Of a stretch of DNA of 64,000 nucleotides, positions 7,423 to 15,718 are shown piece by piece. The first letter of the stretch is position 1, and every line of letters starts with the position of its first letter. The stretch comes from Myxococcales bacterium (GTDB lineage Bacteria; Myxococcota; Polyangia; Nannocystales; Nannocystaceae). The notes below the pieces were generated by a model. The model was not told where the DNA came from, ran no database searches, and worked only from the letters and a program-made list of their open reading frames with translations. Location: positions 1 through 64,000 of the forward strand of contig JAEUJW010000014.1 of NCBI GenBank assembly GCA_016793465.1, in the 5' to 3' direction. The translations under genes and the position numbers were made by a program.

Positions 7423-8058
7423 ATGGCTGAGCCAGGGGACGAGGCGGACGAGCGCCTGCAGCGGCTCGTCGAGGTGGTCGCGCTGGCCTCGGTCGGCGAG
7501 TACGCGGCGGCCCGGGGGCGCCACGGCGAGGTGCGCGAGGACGCGTTCGGGGTGCTCGAGGAGAGCCTGCGCATCTTCGTCGACGAGCTGGCGGCGATCG
7601 CCGCGTCGCGCGAGGCGGCGCTGCTGGCGGTGACGCAGGCCAAGGCGCAGCTCGAGCAGAAGCTGGCGCTGATCGAGGAGCAGCAGCGGGCGATCCGCGA
7701 GCTCTCGAGCCCGATCCTCGACGTCTGGCAGGACATCGTGGCGGTGCCGCTGGTCGGGCGGATCGACCGCGGGGCGGCGCTGGCGTTGACCGAGAAGCTG
7801 CTGGCGGCGGCGGTCGGTCGGCGGGCCCGCTGGGCGCTGATCGACATCACCGGGGTCGAGGCCGTCGACGAGGAGACCGCCGCGTGCCTGACCGGGCTGG
7901 CGCGGGCGCTGGCGCTGGTCGGGGCGCGCTGCGTGCTCACGGGGGTGAGCCCGACGGCGGCGGGCGAGCTGGCCGAGCACGCCGGGGAGCTGCGCGACGT
8001 GCGGTGCCTGGCCGACCTGCGCGAGGGGCTGCGCCACTGCCTGACGCAGCGGCGCTGA
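7423..8058 (+). CDS. RsbR-type STAS domain protein
   Basis: 211 residues. The N-terminal helical part (1-95) ends in a coiled-coil-like AKAQLEQKLALIEEQQRAI. Residues 98-205 form a STAS domain with the RsbR signature SSPILDVWQDIVAVPLVGRI, then LIDITGVEAVDEETAACL and GARCVLTGVSP. RsbR proteins are scaffolds of stressosome-like complexes. In classical members the segment after VD contains phosphorylated Thr; here VDEETA keeps one Thr. It follows another STAS-like gene, so the two may act together. Its last codons lie in a 56-bp sequence repeated immediately downstream. Confidence 0.85.
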   Translation: MAEPGDEADERLQRLVEVVALASVGEYAAARGRHGEVREDAFGVLEESLRIFVDELAAIAASREAALLAVTQAKAQLEQKLALIEEQQRAIRELSSPILDVWQDIVAVPLVGRIDRGAALALTEKLLAAAVGRRARWALIDITGVEAVDEETAACLTGLARALALVGARCVLTGVSPTAAGELAEHAGELRDVRCLADLREGLRHCLTQRR

Positions 8059-8158
8059 TCAGCGGGCGAGGCGGGCGAGGGTCTCGGCGGCTGATCTGCG
8101 CGACTGCCTGACGCAGCGGCGCTGATCAGCGGGCGAGGCGGGCGAGGGTCTCGGCGGC
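8036..8158. repeat. 56-bp perfect direct repeat spanning two convergent stop codons
   Basis: 8036-8091 and 8103-8158 are identical. Each copy holds the last codons of the STAS gene and of the convergent nitronate monooxygenase gene. The plus-strand gene stops in copy one (8056-8058) and the minus-strand gene stops in copy two (8126-8128), so the 67-bp segment was duplicated in tandem without harming either frame. Confidence 0.9.
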
Positions 8159-9202
8159 GAGGCGGCGGGTGAGCTCCTCGGCGGGCAGCTCGCGGGCGAG
8201 GGGCGCGGCCTGGCCGGACCACAGCGGGCTGAAGTCGCCGCTGGCCCGCGACTCGGCGCGCGCGCGCAGGGCGGCGAGCGGACCGGCGGCGAGCGGGAAG
8301 GCGGGCACGTCGGCGAGCGGGCCGAGCTCGCGGACGAGGCGGTTGATCAGGCCGCGCGCGGGACGACCGGTGAACACGTTGGTGATCGCGGTGGCGTCGT
8401 CGCCGGCGGCGCGCAGGGCGGCGCGGTGGACCGGAGAGACGGCGGACTCGGGGCACAGCAGGTAGGCGGTGCCGAGCTGCACGGCGGCGGCTCCGAGGGC
8501 GAAGGCGGCGGCGATGCCCCGCGCGTCGCCGATGCCGCCGGCGGCGATCACGGGCACGGCCACGGCGTCGACGATCTGCGGCACGAGGGCCATGGTGCCG
8601 ACCTGGGCGGCGGGGTCGTCGGTGAGGAACATGCCGCGGTGTCCGCCGGCCTCGGCGCCCTGGGCGATGATCGCGTCGCAGCCGCGGTCGGCGAGCCAGC
8701 GCGCCTCGGCGACGGTGGTGGCGCTGGCGAGCACGCGGGCGCCGCACGCCCGCACGCGCGCGAGCAGGTCGGGCGCGGGCAGGCCGAAGTGGAAGCTGAC
8801 GACCGCGGGGCGCAGCTCCTCGACGAGCGCGCAGCGGGCGGCGTCGAACGGGGCGCGGCCGGCGGCGGCGACGGGGGCGTCGGGGTCGAGGTCGTGCTCG
8901 CGGTGGTAGGCGGCGAGGCGCCGGCGCCAGGCGTCGAGGGCGGCGGGGTCGGGCGCGGGCGGGGTGTGGCAGAAGAAGTTGAGGTTGAAGGGGCGCGCGC
9001 CGGCGCGGCGGACGGCGGCGACGTCGTCGCGGATGTCGTCCGGCGAGAGCATGGCGCAGGGCAGCGCGCCGAGGCCGCCGGCGGCGTTGACGGCGATGGC
9101 GAGGGCGGCTCGCCCGGCGCCGGCCATGGGGGCCTGCAGGATCGGGAGGTCGACGCCGAGGAGCTCGAGGACGCGGCGATCGGGCCACATGCGCGCGAGC
9201 AT
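8126..9202 (-). CDS. Nitronate monooxygenase (NPD family)
   Basis: 358 residues, a TIM-barrel FMN enzyme oxidising alkyl nitronates such as propionate-3-nitronate; some relatives have enoyl reductase roles. Motifs are PILQAPMAGAG near the N-terminus (FMN), GGLGALPCAML, RPFNLNFFCHTPP, VVSFHFGLP, QGAEAGGHRGMF with the conserved catalytic His, PVIAAGGIGDARGIAAA (phosphate loop), and GAAAVQLGTAYLL. Length is normal. Start could be codon 1 or the Met at codon 5. It is convergent with the STAS gene and divergent from the HtrA-like gene at 9268. Confidence 0.92.
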   Translation of the reverse strand: MLARMWPDRRVLELLGVDLPILQAPMAGAGRAALAIAVNAAGGLGALPCAMLSPDDIRDDVAAVRRAGARPFNLNFFCHTPPAPDPAALDAWRRRLAAYHREHDLDPDAPVAAAGRAPFDAARCALVEELRPAVVSFHFGLPAPDLLARVRACGARVLASATTVAEARWLADRGCDAIIAQGAEAGGHRGMFLTDDPAAQVGTMALVPQIVDAVAVPVIAAGGIGDARGIAAAFALGAAAVQLGTAYLLCPESAVSPVHRAALRAAGDDATAITNVFTGRPARGLINRLVRELGPLADVPAFPLAAGPLAALRARAESRASGDFSPLWSGQAAPLARELPAEELTRRLAAETLARLAR

Positions 9203-9267
9203 GGCACGGTCCGGCGGGGCGAACGCGGCGGGAATGCGGGCGCGGTTGCGGTAGTTTCGCCCGTCCC

Positions 9268-10785
9268 ATGGCAGCCCGCAGCCCGCAGCCCTCGAGCCAT
9301 CCGCCCCCCCTGCCGCCGGCGCCGCACGGGGACGCGCTGTGGATCGCGGCGGGGGCGGCGGTCGTCGGCGTGCTGTTCGGCGGGGCGGCGGTGTTCCTCG
9401 GGCTGCAGCACCGCCCGGCGCCGGCGCCGGTGGTGGCGGCGCCCGATCCGCTGGCGGACCTGCCCGAGCTGCCGGCGGCGACGCCCGAGCCGGCGCCGGC
9501 GCCGGCGGTGCGCTCGGGCGACGCGCTGGTCGAGGCGGTGGCGGCGACGCGGGCGGTGGTGGTGACGCTGCGCTCGAAGGACACCATCGGCGCGGGCGTG
9601 GTGGTCGACGACTCGGGGCTGGTGCTGACGAACTTCCACGTGGTCGCGGGGGCCATCCGCGACCCGTCGCGGCGGGTGCTGTCGGCCGAGGGCATCGACG
9701 AGTCGACGGTGCGCGCGCGGTTCGTCGACGGGCGCGAGCTGCCGGCGGCGCTGCTGATCGCGGACCGCGACCAGGACATCGCGCTGCTGCGCCTGCGCCC
9801 GGCCGACTCGGCGGAGCGGTTCGCGGCGGCGCGGCTCGGGCGCTCGGCGGGGCTGCGGGTCGGCGAGACGGTGTTCGCGGTCGGCACGCCGCTCGGGCTC
9901 GACCACAGCGTGTCGCAGGGCATCGTCGCGGCGCTCGGGCGCACCGGCATCCTGCGCTCGCGGCAGACGCCGCTGGTCCAGCTCGACGCGGCGATCAACG
10001 TCGGCAACTCGGGCGGGCCGCTGTTCAACCTGCGCGGCGAGCTGGTCGGCATCACCACGGCGACGGCGGACAAGGCCCAGGGCATCGGCTTCGCCATCCC
10101 GGTCGACCACATCTTCGCGCTGCTGCGGGCGCTGCGCGAGGGCGCGTCGGCCCGCTCGGGGCAGATCGGGGTCGAGGTCGATCCGCGGGTGCCGATCGGC
10201 GACGCGGCGACGCGGCTCGGCTACGCCAACGGGCTGGTGCTGCAGCAGGTGTTCCCCGAGCAGCCGGCGGCCCGGGCGGGGCTGACGAGCGGCGACATCA
10301 TCGTCGAGGCCCGGGGCCTGCGCTTCGATCGCCACGGCGCCGGCGAGGAGGCGAGGATCCGCCTGGCCCGCGAGTTCGTGCAGATGGTCCGCGGGCTCAT
10401 CCCCGGCGAGCCGCTGCCGCTGACGGTGCTGCGCGGCGAGACCAAGCTGCCGGTGGTGCTCGAGGTCGCGGCGGCGCCCGAGGACCGCCAGGTGTTCATC
10501 GACGCCGAGGAGCTGCTCGGGCTGCACGTCGAGGACAAGACCGGGCGGCCGGTGGTGGCCAGCCTGCGGCCGCTGGCGCCGATCACCGGCTGGCGCGGGC
10601 GGGAGCGGCTGATCGGCGCGCGCATCGCCCAGATCGCCGGCATGAAGGTCGACGACATGGCGGCGATGCGGCAAGTGCTCGCGCAGCTGCGCCAGGTCGG
10701 GCGCAGCGGCACGGTGGCGATCACCTTCGCGCTGACCGACGGCCACGAGCTGGCCATCTCGGACTTCCCGGTCTCGGAGCCGTGA
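9268..10785 (+). CDS. HtrA/DegP-like trypsin-type serine protease with PDZ region
   Basis: 505 residues. One N-terminal membrane segment (about 24-45) is followed by a Pro/Ala-rich linker, placing the catalytic part in the periplasm. The protease domain (85-280) has the triad H124 (TNFHVVAG), D170 (DQDIALL) and S248 (VGNSGGPLFN). A PDZ domain spans about 285-390 (GLVLQQVFPEQPAARAGLTS then GDIIVEARG). A second, more divergent PDZ-like part is at about 400-500. It would degrade or chaperone damaged envelope proteins. A TAGTTT box lies 10 nt before the ATG and no Shine-Dalgarno is visible. It ends 10 bp from a convergent gene. Confidence 0.92.
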   Translation: MAARSPQPSSHPPPLPPAPHGDALWIAAGAAVVGVLFGGAAVFLGLQHRPAPAPVVAAPDPLADLPELPAATPEPAPAPAVRSGDALVEAVAATRAVVVTLRSKDTIGAGVVVDDSGLVLTNFHVVAGAIRDPSRRVLSAEGIDESTVRARFVDGRELPAALLIADRDQDIALLRLRPADSAERFAAARLGRSAGLRVGETVFAVGTPLGLDHSVSQGIVAALGRTGILRSRQTPLVQLDAAINVGNSGGPLFNLRGELVGITTATADKAQGIGFAIPVDHIFALLRALREGASARSGQIGVEVDPRVPIGDAATRLGYANGLVLQQVFPEQPAARAGLTSGDIIVEARGLRFDRHGAGEEARIRLAREFVQMVRGLIPGEPLPLTVLRGETKLPVVLEVAAAPEDRQVFIDAEELLGLHVEDKTGRPVVASLRPLAPITGWRGRERLIGARIAQIAGMKVDDMAAMRQVLAQLRQVGRSGTVAITFALTDGHELAISDFPVSEP

Positions 10786-10795
10786 GCGCCGCGGA

Positions 10796-11410
10796 TCAGC
10801 CGGTCGGCGGGTTGACGCCGAGCTGGTGGATCTGGCCGTTGAACTGCGCGCGCAGGGCGGCGGGCGTCATGCCGAGCTTGGCGGCGGCGGCGTCGAGGTC
10901 GTAGCTGAGGTTGCCGACGCGCAGCTCGGCGGCGGGCCCGAGCTCGATGCGACCGCCGGCGAACACCGGCGCCGGGTCCTCGACGCCGATGTACACCTCG
11001 CGGTCGGTCGCGCTCGGGAAGGTCTTGCGGACCTTCTGGAAGAACTCGGCCTGGTCGCCCTTTAGCTGGTCCTGCGGGAGGTTGCGCAGGTCGGCGACGA
11101 CGCCGAGCTCGAGCACGCCGCCCGCGAACGACGCGCGCGAGCTCTTGATCACCTTGGCGACCTCGGGGTGCTTCTTGGCGGCCTTCTTGTGGAAGTTGCG
11201 CAGCTCCTTGCGCTGGCCGGTCGCGCCGGCCTTGGCGGGCGCGTCGGCCCAGGCCAGGCTGCCGTCGGGCAGGACCGCGGGCTCGGGCGCCTCGGCGGCC
11301 TCGGCGGTGTACCAGTCGGGCAGCGAGGTCGCCTGGTAGAACAGGTAGTACACGAGCCCGGCGGCGATCAGCAGCACGAGGAGGAGGGCGAGCCCGATCT
11401 TCTTCAGCAT
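10796..11410 (-). CDS. Hypothetical membrane-anchored protein
   Basis: 204 residues from ATG 11410. A single N-terminal hydrophobic helix (LALLLVLLIAAGLVYYLFYQ) acts as anchor or uncleaved signal. The rest is hydrophilic, with a basic segment (RKELRNFHKKAAKKHPEVAK) and two similar strands: FAGGVLELGVVADLRNLP and FAGGRIELGPAAELRVG, perhaps a small internal duplication. I do not recognise a family. ATG 11410 is preferred over GTG 11428 because a TGATAAGGT extended -10 ends 8 nt upstream of it. Similar proteins in the same window were not seen. Confidence 0.75.
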   Translation of the reverse strand: MLKKIGLALLLVLLIAAGLVYYLFYQATSLPDWYTAEAAEAPEPAVLPDGSLAWADAPAKAGATGQRKELRNFHKKAAKKHPEVAKVIKSSRASFAGGVLELGVVADLRNLPQDQLKGDQAEFFQKVRKTFPSATDREVYIGVEDPAPVFAGGRIELGPAAELRVGNLSYDLDAAAAKLGMTPAALRAQFNGQIHQLGVNPPTG

Positions 11411-11447
11411 GGGCGACAACCTTATCACCGCGTCCCGCGAGCGGCGC

Positions 11448-14400
11448 TCACAGCCGGTGCGGATCGTCGAGCTTGCCGCCGAGGCGGGTGCGGGTCTCCT
11501 CGATCAGGCGGGCGGCCTCGGGCGAGACGCCGGCGCCGAGGCGCACGAGGCTCAGGGCCGCGCGCAGCTCGAGGGCGCGGGCGCTCTGCTCGCGGGCGAC
11601 GCGGATGGCGGCGACGAAGCAGGCCTCGGGCGTGGACTCGGCGTCGCCGAGCTCGTCGAGGTCGAGCGCCGCGGGCTGGATCTGCAGCAGCTCGCCCTTG
11701 CGGCGCAGCAGCTCGGGCTCCCACACGCGGGCGTCGGACTGGCGCGCCGACTGGATGGCCTCGGTGACGAGGGCGATGGCCTCCTCGCAGCGGCCGGCGC
11801 GGCCGCACAGGTCGGCGTACACGCCGAGCACCCACGGCCAGAACAGCGACATGCCGGCGACCTGCAGGTCGACGATGGCCTGGCGCAGCTGGTCGAGGGC
11901 CTCGGCGACCTGGTCGCGCTCGGCCATCGACCAGGCGTGCACGACCTCGGCGAAGCTGTACCAGCCCGACCGGCCGTGCTCGTTGTGCAGCTGCACGCTG
12001 GCCTCGACGAGGCGGCGCGCGGACGGCTCGTCGCCGGCGATCTGGCGCAGGATGGCGGCGTGGTCGACGGCGAGGGCGTACGACGGGCTGTGGCCGAGCT
12101 CGCGGGCGAGGCCGAGGGCGACCTTGGTGCGCTCCTCGGCCTCGACCGGGCTGCCGAGCAGGAACAGGCACAGGCCGAGCACGCTGAGGCCGGCGACCCG
12201 CGGGTCGTGGGTGTAGAGGAAGGCGAGCGGGCGGTCGAAGTCGGGGGCGTAGAGTGCGACGGCCCGCTCGAGGTGGGCGCGGGCCCGCGGCAGCTCGCCG
12301 CGGTGGAACAGCTGGGTGCCGAGCGTGCGGTGGGCGACCATCAGCGGCACGCGCTCGCGGCGGCGCTCGGCGAACACCAGCAGCTGCTCGGCCAGCTCCT
12401 GCGAGACGCGGTGGTCGGCGCGCACGAAGTAGTACATCCACAGGCCGAACAGCACCGGGAACAGGTGGCGCGTGTCGCCGACCTCGCGGCACAGCTCGCG
12501 CGCGCGGGCGAAGGTCTTCTCGACCTCGGCGCTGCCGACCCCGCGGGCGGCGATGATGGCGTTGCCGAGGCCGATCTGCAGGGCTATCTCCTGCTCGGTG
12601 CGCTCGGACGTCGGCGGCATGCCGGACAGCAGCTCGACCGCGCGGGTGTAGTGCTCGACCGCCTCCTGGCCGGCGCCGTTGCGGAACGCCTGATCGCCGG
12701 CGCGTTGCAGGTAGCCGACCGCGCGGGCGACGAGCTCGGGGGCCGGGCGCTGGTCCTCGGAGACGAGGCCGCCGGGCGCGACCACGCGGTACCAGTGGGC
12801 CGCGAGCAGCGGGTAATACAGCTCGACGCGGTCGTGGTAGAAGGCCTCGTAGTACTCGGCGACGGCCTGATGTAATTGCTGGCGCTGCGAGAACGGCAGC
12901 AGGTTGTACGCGACCTCCTGGGTCAGCGTGTGCTTGAACATGTAGTTGGGGTCGGCCGCGCTGCCGCCCTTCGGCAGCACGAGGGCGCGGCGCTCGAGCG
13001 CGGCGAGCGTGGCCGGCAGCGCGGCGCGGTCGGCCTCGATCGGGTGGACCGCCTTCAACAGCGCCAGCGAGAACACCCGGCCGAGCACGGCGCAGACCTT
13101 GAGCACGAGCTGCAGCTGCGGCGCGAGGCGGTCGATGCGGCTGGTGATCACCGCCTCGAGGTTGTCGGGGAACTGCGCGGTCTGCAGGTCACCTGCCTCG
13201 GGGGACAGGTAGCACTCGCCGTTCCACACCTGGATCAGGCCGGCGTCGCGCAGGGCCGACGCGACCTCTTCGGTGAACAGCGGGTGGCCCTCGGCCTTAT
13301 TAAAGATGAACTCGGCGACCTCCGACGGGATGCGCTGCACGCCGAGCTTGCGGCAGACCAGCGACTCGGTCTCGGCGAGCGAGAGCGGGCCGAGCTGGAG
13401 GTGGTAGGTGCCGGCCTGGGCGAGCACGGCGCGCAGCTCGGGCGGGGCGGGGTCGGTGTCGGACTCGACGGGGCCGGTGACGAGGGCGACGAGCAGCGGG
13501 TGGACCTGCTCGCGGACCTGGGCCAGCAGGGCCCACGAGGCCGAGTCGACCCAGTGGGCGTCCTCGACGAGCAGCAGCGCCGGGCCGCCCTTCAGCGCGG
13601 CCTGGAGCACGAGCACGAGGAGGTCGCGGGTGGCCTCGGCGCGGGCCTTGCCGGTGAGGCCCGCGGTGCGCTCGGTGTCGGCGTCGTCGAGCGCCAGGGC
13701 CGAGGCGAGCAGCGGGGCGCGGGGCAGGGCGTCGGGGGCGAGGCGGCGCAGGCCGGCGTGCACGCGGTCCCACGCCGGGCCGTCGGCGAGCCCGTCCTCG
13801 AGGCCGAAGAGCTGGCGGAACACCGGGATCCAGGTGTTGTAGGCGCTGACGTTGTCGGTGACCTCGCGCGCGCCGACCAGGCGGGTGATGCCCATGGTCT
13901 CGGCCTGGTCGAGGATCTCGTCGGCGAGCCGCGACTTGCCGAGCCCGGCCTCGCCCTCGACCACCACCGTCGCGCTGCGCCCGCGCAGCAGCTCGTGCAG
14001 CTTGCCGACGAGCACCACGCGCTCGCGCATGCGGCCGACCAGCGGCGGGCGCTGGCCGGTGCCCGAGGCCGCCGGCACCGGACCGGACAGCGGGCGCGAC
14101 GCCTGACGATTGGGCAGGCGCGCCGACGCCGGGCTGTGGATCGCGATCGGCTGGGCCTTGCCCTTCACCGTGATCGGCGGGTGGGCCTCGAACAGGAACT
14201 GCCCGCGCGCCGCGGTGAACGTGAAGTTGTCGACGAGGATCGGCAGCAGCTCGTCGGCCGACTGCATGAGGCGCGCGGCCAGGTTGACGACGTCGCCGAG
14301 CACCGTGTACGCGCAGCGCGTCGGGCTGCCGACCGAGCCGCAGAACGCCTTGCCCGAGGCGACGCCCATGGCCGTGTGCCAGCCGAGGCGGCGCAGCACG

Positions 14401-15443
14401 GCGCTCAGCTGCTGGGCGGCGTCGACGGCCCGCACCGCGTCGTCCTCGTGGGCGAGCGGCGGCAGGCCGAAGGCCGCCATCATGGTCGCGCCGGTGTTGT
14501 CGACGCTGACATAATTGATGCTGCCCTCGAAGCCGTGCACGATCTGCTGGAACGCGGCCATGACGTCCTGGGCCTCGGCCAGCGGGGTGCGGTAGGTCAG
14601 CGAGGGCAGGTTGACGAACAGCACCGACACGCGGCGCAGCTCGGCCAGCCAGGCGCTCTGCCCGGCCGCGAGGCGGGAGCTGACGGCCGCGTGCACGTAG
14701 CCCCGCAGGGCGTCCTCGGCCGCGGCGGTGACGGTGTGGCGCGCGAGCGGCTGGCGCACGACGTCGGCGGCGATGAGCCCGGGGGCGTCGCCGTCGTGCG
14801 GGAGGAAGGCCTCGACGACGTGGTAGTCGTCGCCGAGCGGGTGGCCGCGCACGTAGGGCCGGAGCACGCTCCACGCGCGCGGCGAGACCACGACCTGGCC
14901 GGGCTGGGCGAGCACCTCGGCGCGCAGGCCCTGGGCCAGCGCCGAGCCGGTGAGCGCGAGCTCCCAGCGCCCGCCGAGCCCGCCGAGGTGCACGGCGGCG
15001 ACCCGGCTGGCGCCGATGCCGATGCGCACCAGCAGGTCGATGCCGTCGCTGATCTGGTAGCCGTGCAGGTCGGTCTGCACGGCGAGGGCGCAGTCGAGGG
15101 CCCGCAGGGTGGCCTCGCGGAGGTCGGGCTCGCCGGAGTCCTGCGGCCACACGGCGGTCAGGGCGTCGCCGGCGAACTTGACGACGTCGCCGCCGTGGGC
15201 CTCGATGATGGCGATCAGCCGCCCGAAGTAGCCGTTGAGGCCGGCCGCGACCCGCTCGACGCCGGCGGGGCCCTGGCGGGCGAGCAGCTCGGTGAGGGCC
15301 GTGAACCCCGAGATGTCGGCGAACAGAACGGCCGCCGGATGGACCTCGAGGCACGGCGCCTCGAGCGGACGGGGATCGCCCGCCAGCCGACGTGTGACGA
15401 GCTCCGGCACGTAGCTGGCGAGGGCTTCGTGAAGCGGCGGCAC
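11448..15443 (-). CDS. ADCY10-like double class III cyclase with AAA ATPase and TPR-like region
   Basis: 1331 residues from GTG 15443. Cyclase domain 1 (about 35-185) keeps both metal aspartates, D43 (VLFADISGFTAL) and D93 (VKFAGDALTAVW). Cyclase domain 2 (about 270-420) has VSVLFVNLPSLTY in place of the metal loop, but keeps YTVLGDVVNLAARL. An AAA/ORC-type ATPase follows: Walker A GEAGLGKS (497-504) and Walker B ALLLVEDAHWVDSASW. The remaining 600 residues are helical, TPR-like repeats. This architecture matches soluble adenylyl cyclase, where C1 binds metals and C2 completes the site. The first metal motif lies 43 residues from this start; the GTG at 15512 is an alternative. Cytoplasmic; likely makes cAMP in response to an unknown signal. 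Confidence 0.9.
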   Translation of the reverse strand: MPPLHEALASYVPELVTRRLAGDPRPLEAPCLEVHPAAVLFADISGFTALTELLARQGPAGVERVAAGLNGYFGRLIAIIEAHGGDVVKFAGDALTAVWPQDSGEPDLREATLRALDCALAVQTDLHGYQISDGIDLLVRIGIGASRVAAVHLGGLGGRWELALTGSALAQGLRAEVLAQPGQVVVSPRAWSVLRPYVRGHPLGDDYHVVEAFLPHDGDAPGLIAADVVRQPLARHTVTAAAEDALRGYVHAAVSSRLAAGQSAWLAELRRVSVLFVNLPSLTYRTPLAEAQDVMAAFQQIVHGFEGSINYVSVDNTGATMMAAFGLPPLAHEDDAVRAVDAAQQLSAVLRRLGWHTAMGVASGKAFCGSVGSPTRCAYTVLGDVVNLAARLMQSADELLPILVDNFTFTAARGQFLFEAHPPITVKGKAQPIAIHSPASARLPNRQASRPLSGPVPAASGTGQRPPLVGRMRERVVLVGKLHELLRGRSATVVVEGEAGLGKSRLADEILDQAETMGITRLVGAREVTDNVSAYNTWIPVFRQLFGLEDGLADGPAWDRVHAGLRRLAPDALPRAPLLASALALDDADTERTAGLTGKARAEATRDLLVLVLQAALKGGPALLLVEDAHWVDSASWALLAQVREQVHPLLVALVTGPVESDTDPAPPELRAVLAQAGTYHLQLGPLSLAETESLVCRKLGVQRIPSEVAEFIFNKAEGHPLFTEEVASALRDAGLIQVWNGECYLSPEAGDLQTAQFPDNLEAVITSRIDRLAPQLQLVLKVCAVLGRVFSLALLKAVHPIEADRAALPATLAALERRALVLPKGGSAADPNYMFKHTLTQEVAYNLLPFSQRQQLHQAVAEYYEAFYHDRVELYYPLLAAHWYRVVAPGGLVSEDQRPAPELVARAVGYLQRAGDQAFRNGAGQEAVEHYTRAVELLSGMPPTSERTEQEIALQIGLGNAIIAARGVGSAEVEKTFARARELCREVGDTRHLFPVLFGLWMYYFVRADHRVSQELAEQLLVFAERRRERVPLMVAHRTLGTQLFHRGELPRARAHLERAVALYAPDFDRPLAFLYTHDPRVAGLSVLGLCLFLLGSPVEAEERTKVALGLARELGHSPSYALAVDHAAILRQIAGDEPSARRLVEASVQLHNEHGRSGWYSFAEVVHAWSMAERDQVAEALDQLRQAIVDLQVAGMSLFWPWVLGVYADLCGRAGRCEEAIALVTEAIQSARQSDARVWEPELLRRKGELLQIQPAALDLDELGDAESTPEACFVAAIRVAREQSARALELRAALSLVRLGAGVSPEAARLIEETRTRLGGKLDDPHRL

Positions 15444-15718
15444 CAGAGGCGGCCATCCTAGCGTAGTTTGCCGGCGGTGGACCAACCGGAAGTCCTCGCG
15501 GCGCGGGCACACGATCGACGCGGCGCGCTCGCGCGACGATCACGGTGCGCAAAACGATGCAGGTGCACGGCCCCCAGCCCTCGTCGTGGAGGCGCCTGCG
15601 CGGGCATCGAGGACGCGGCGCGGCGGGCCCGGTACCCCGCCTGCGATCGTGCTGTGGCGCACGATCGCGCGTGTCACTTTCTCCTCGACGCTGGGGCCGC
15701 TCGTGTATCGTCAGGGAG

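Noticed and set aside
6444..10112. A 1222-codon minus-strand frame across the STAS, nitronate monooxygenase and HtrA genes
   Set aside because: It overlaps genes with clear motifs in other frames and contains long Arg/Pro/Ser-rich stretches typical of shadow frames.
12876..15461. An 861-codon open frame on the plus strand opposite the cyclase gene
   Set aside because: It lies entirely antisense to the cyclase, has no domain, and reads like mirrored GC-rich codon bias (long Ala/Gly/Arg/Val/Asp/Gln runs). High third-position GC keeps antisense frames open.
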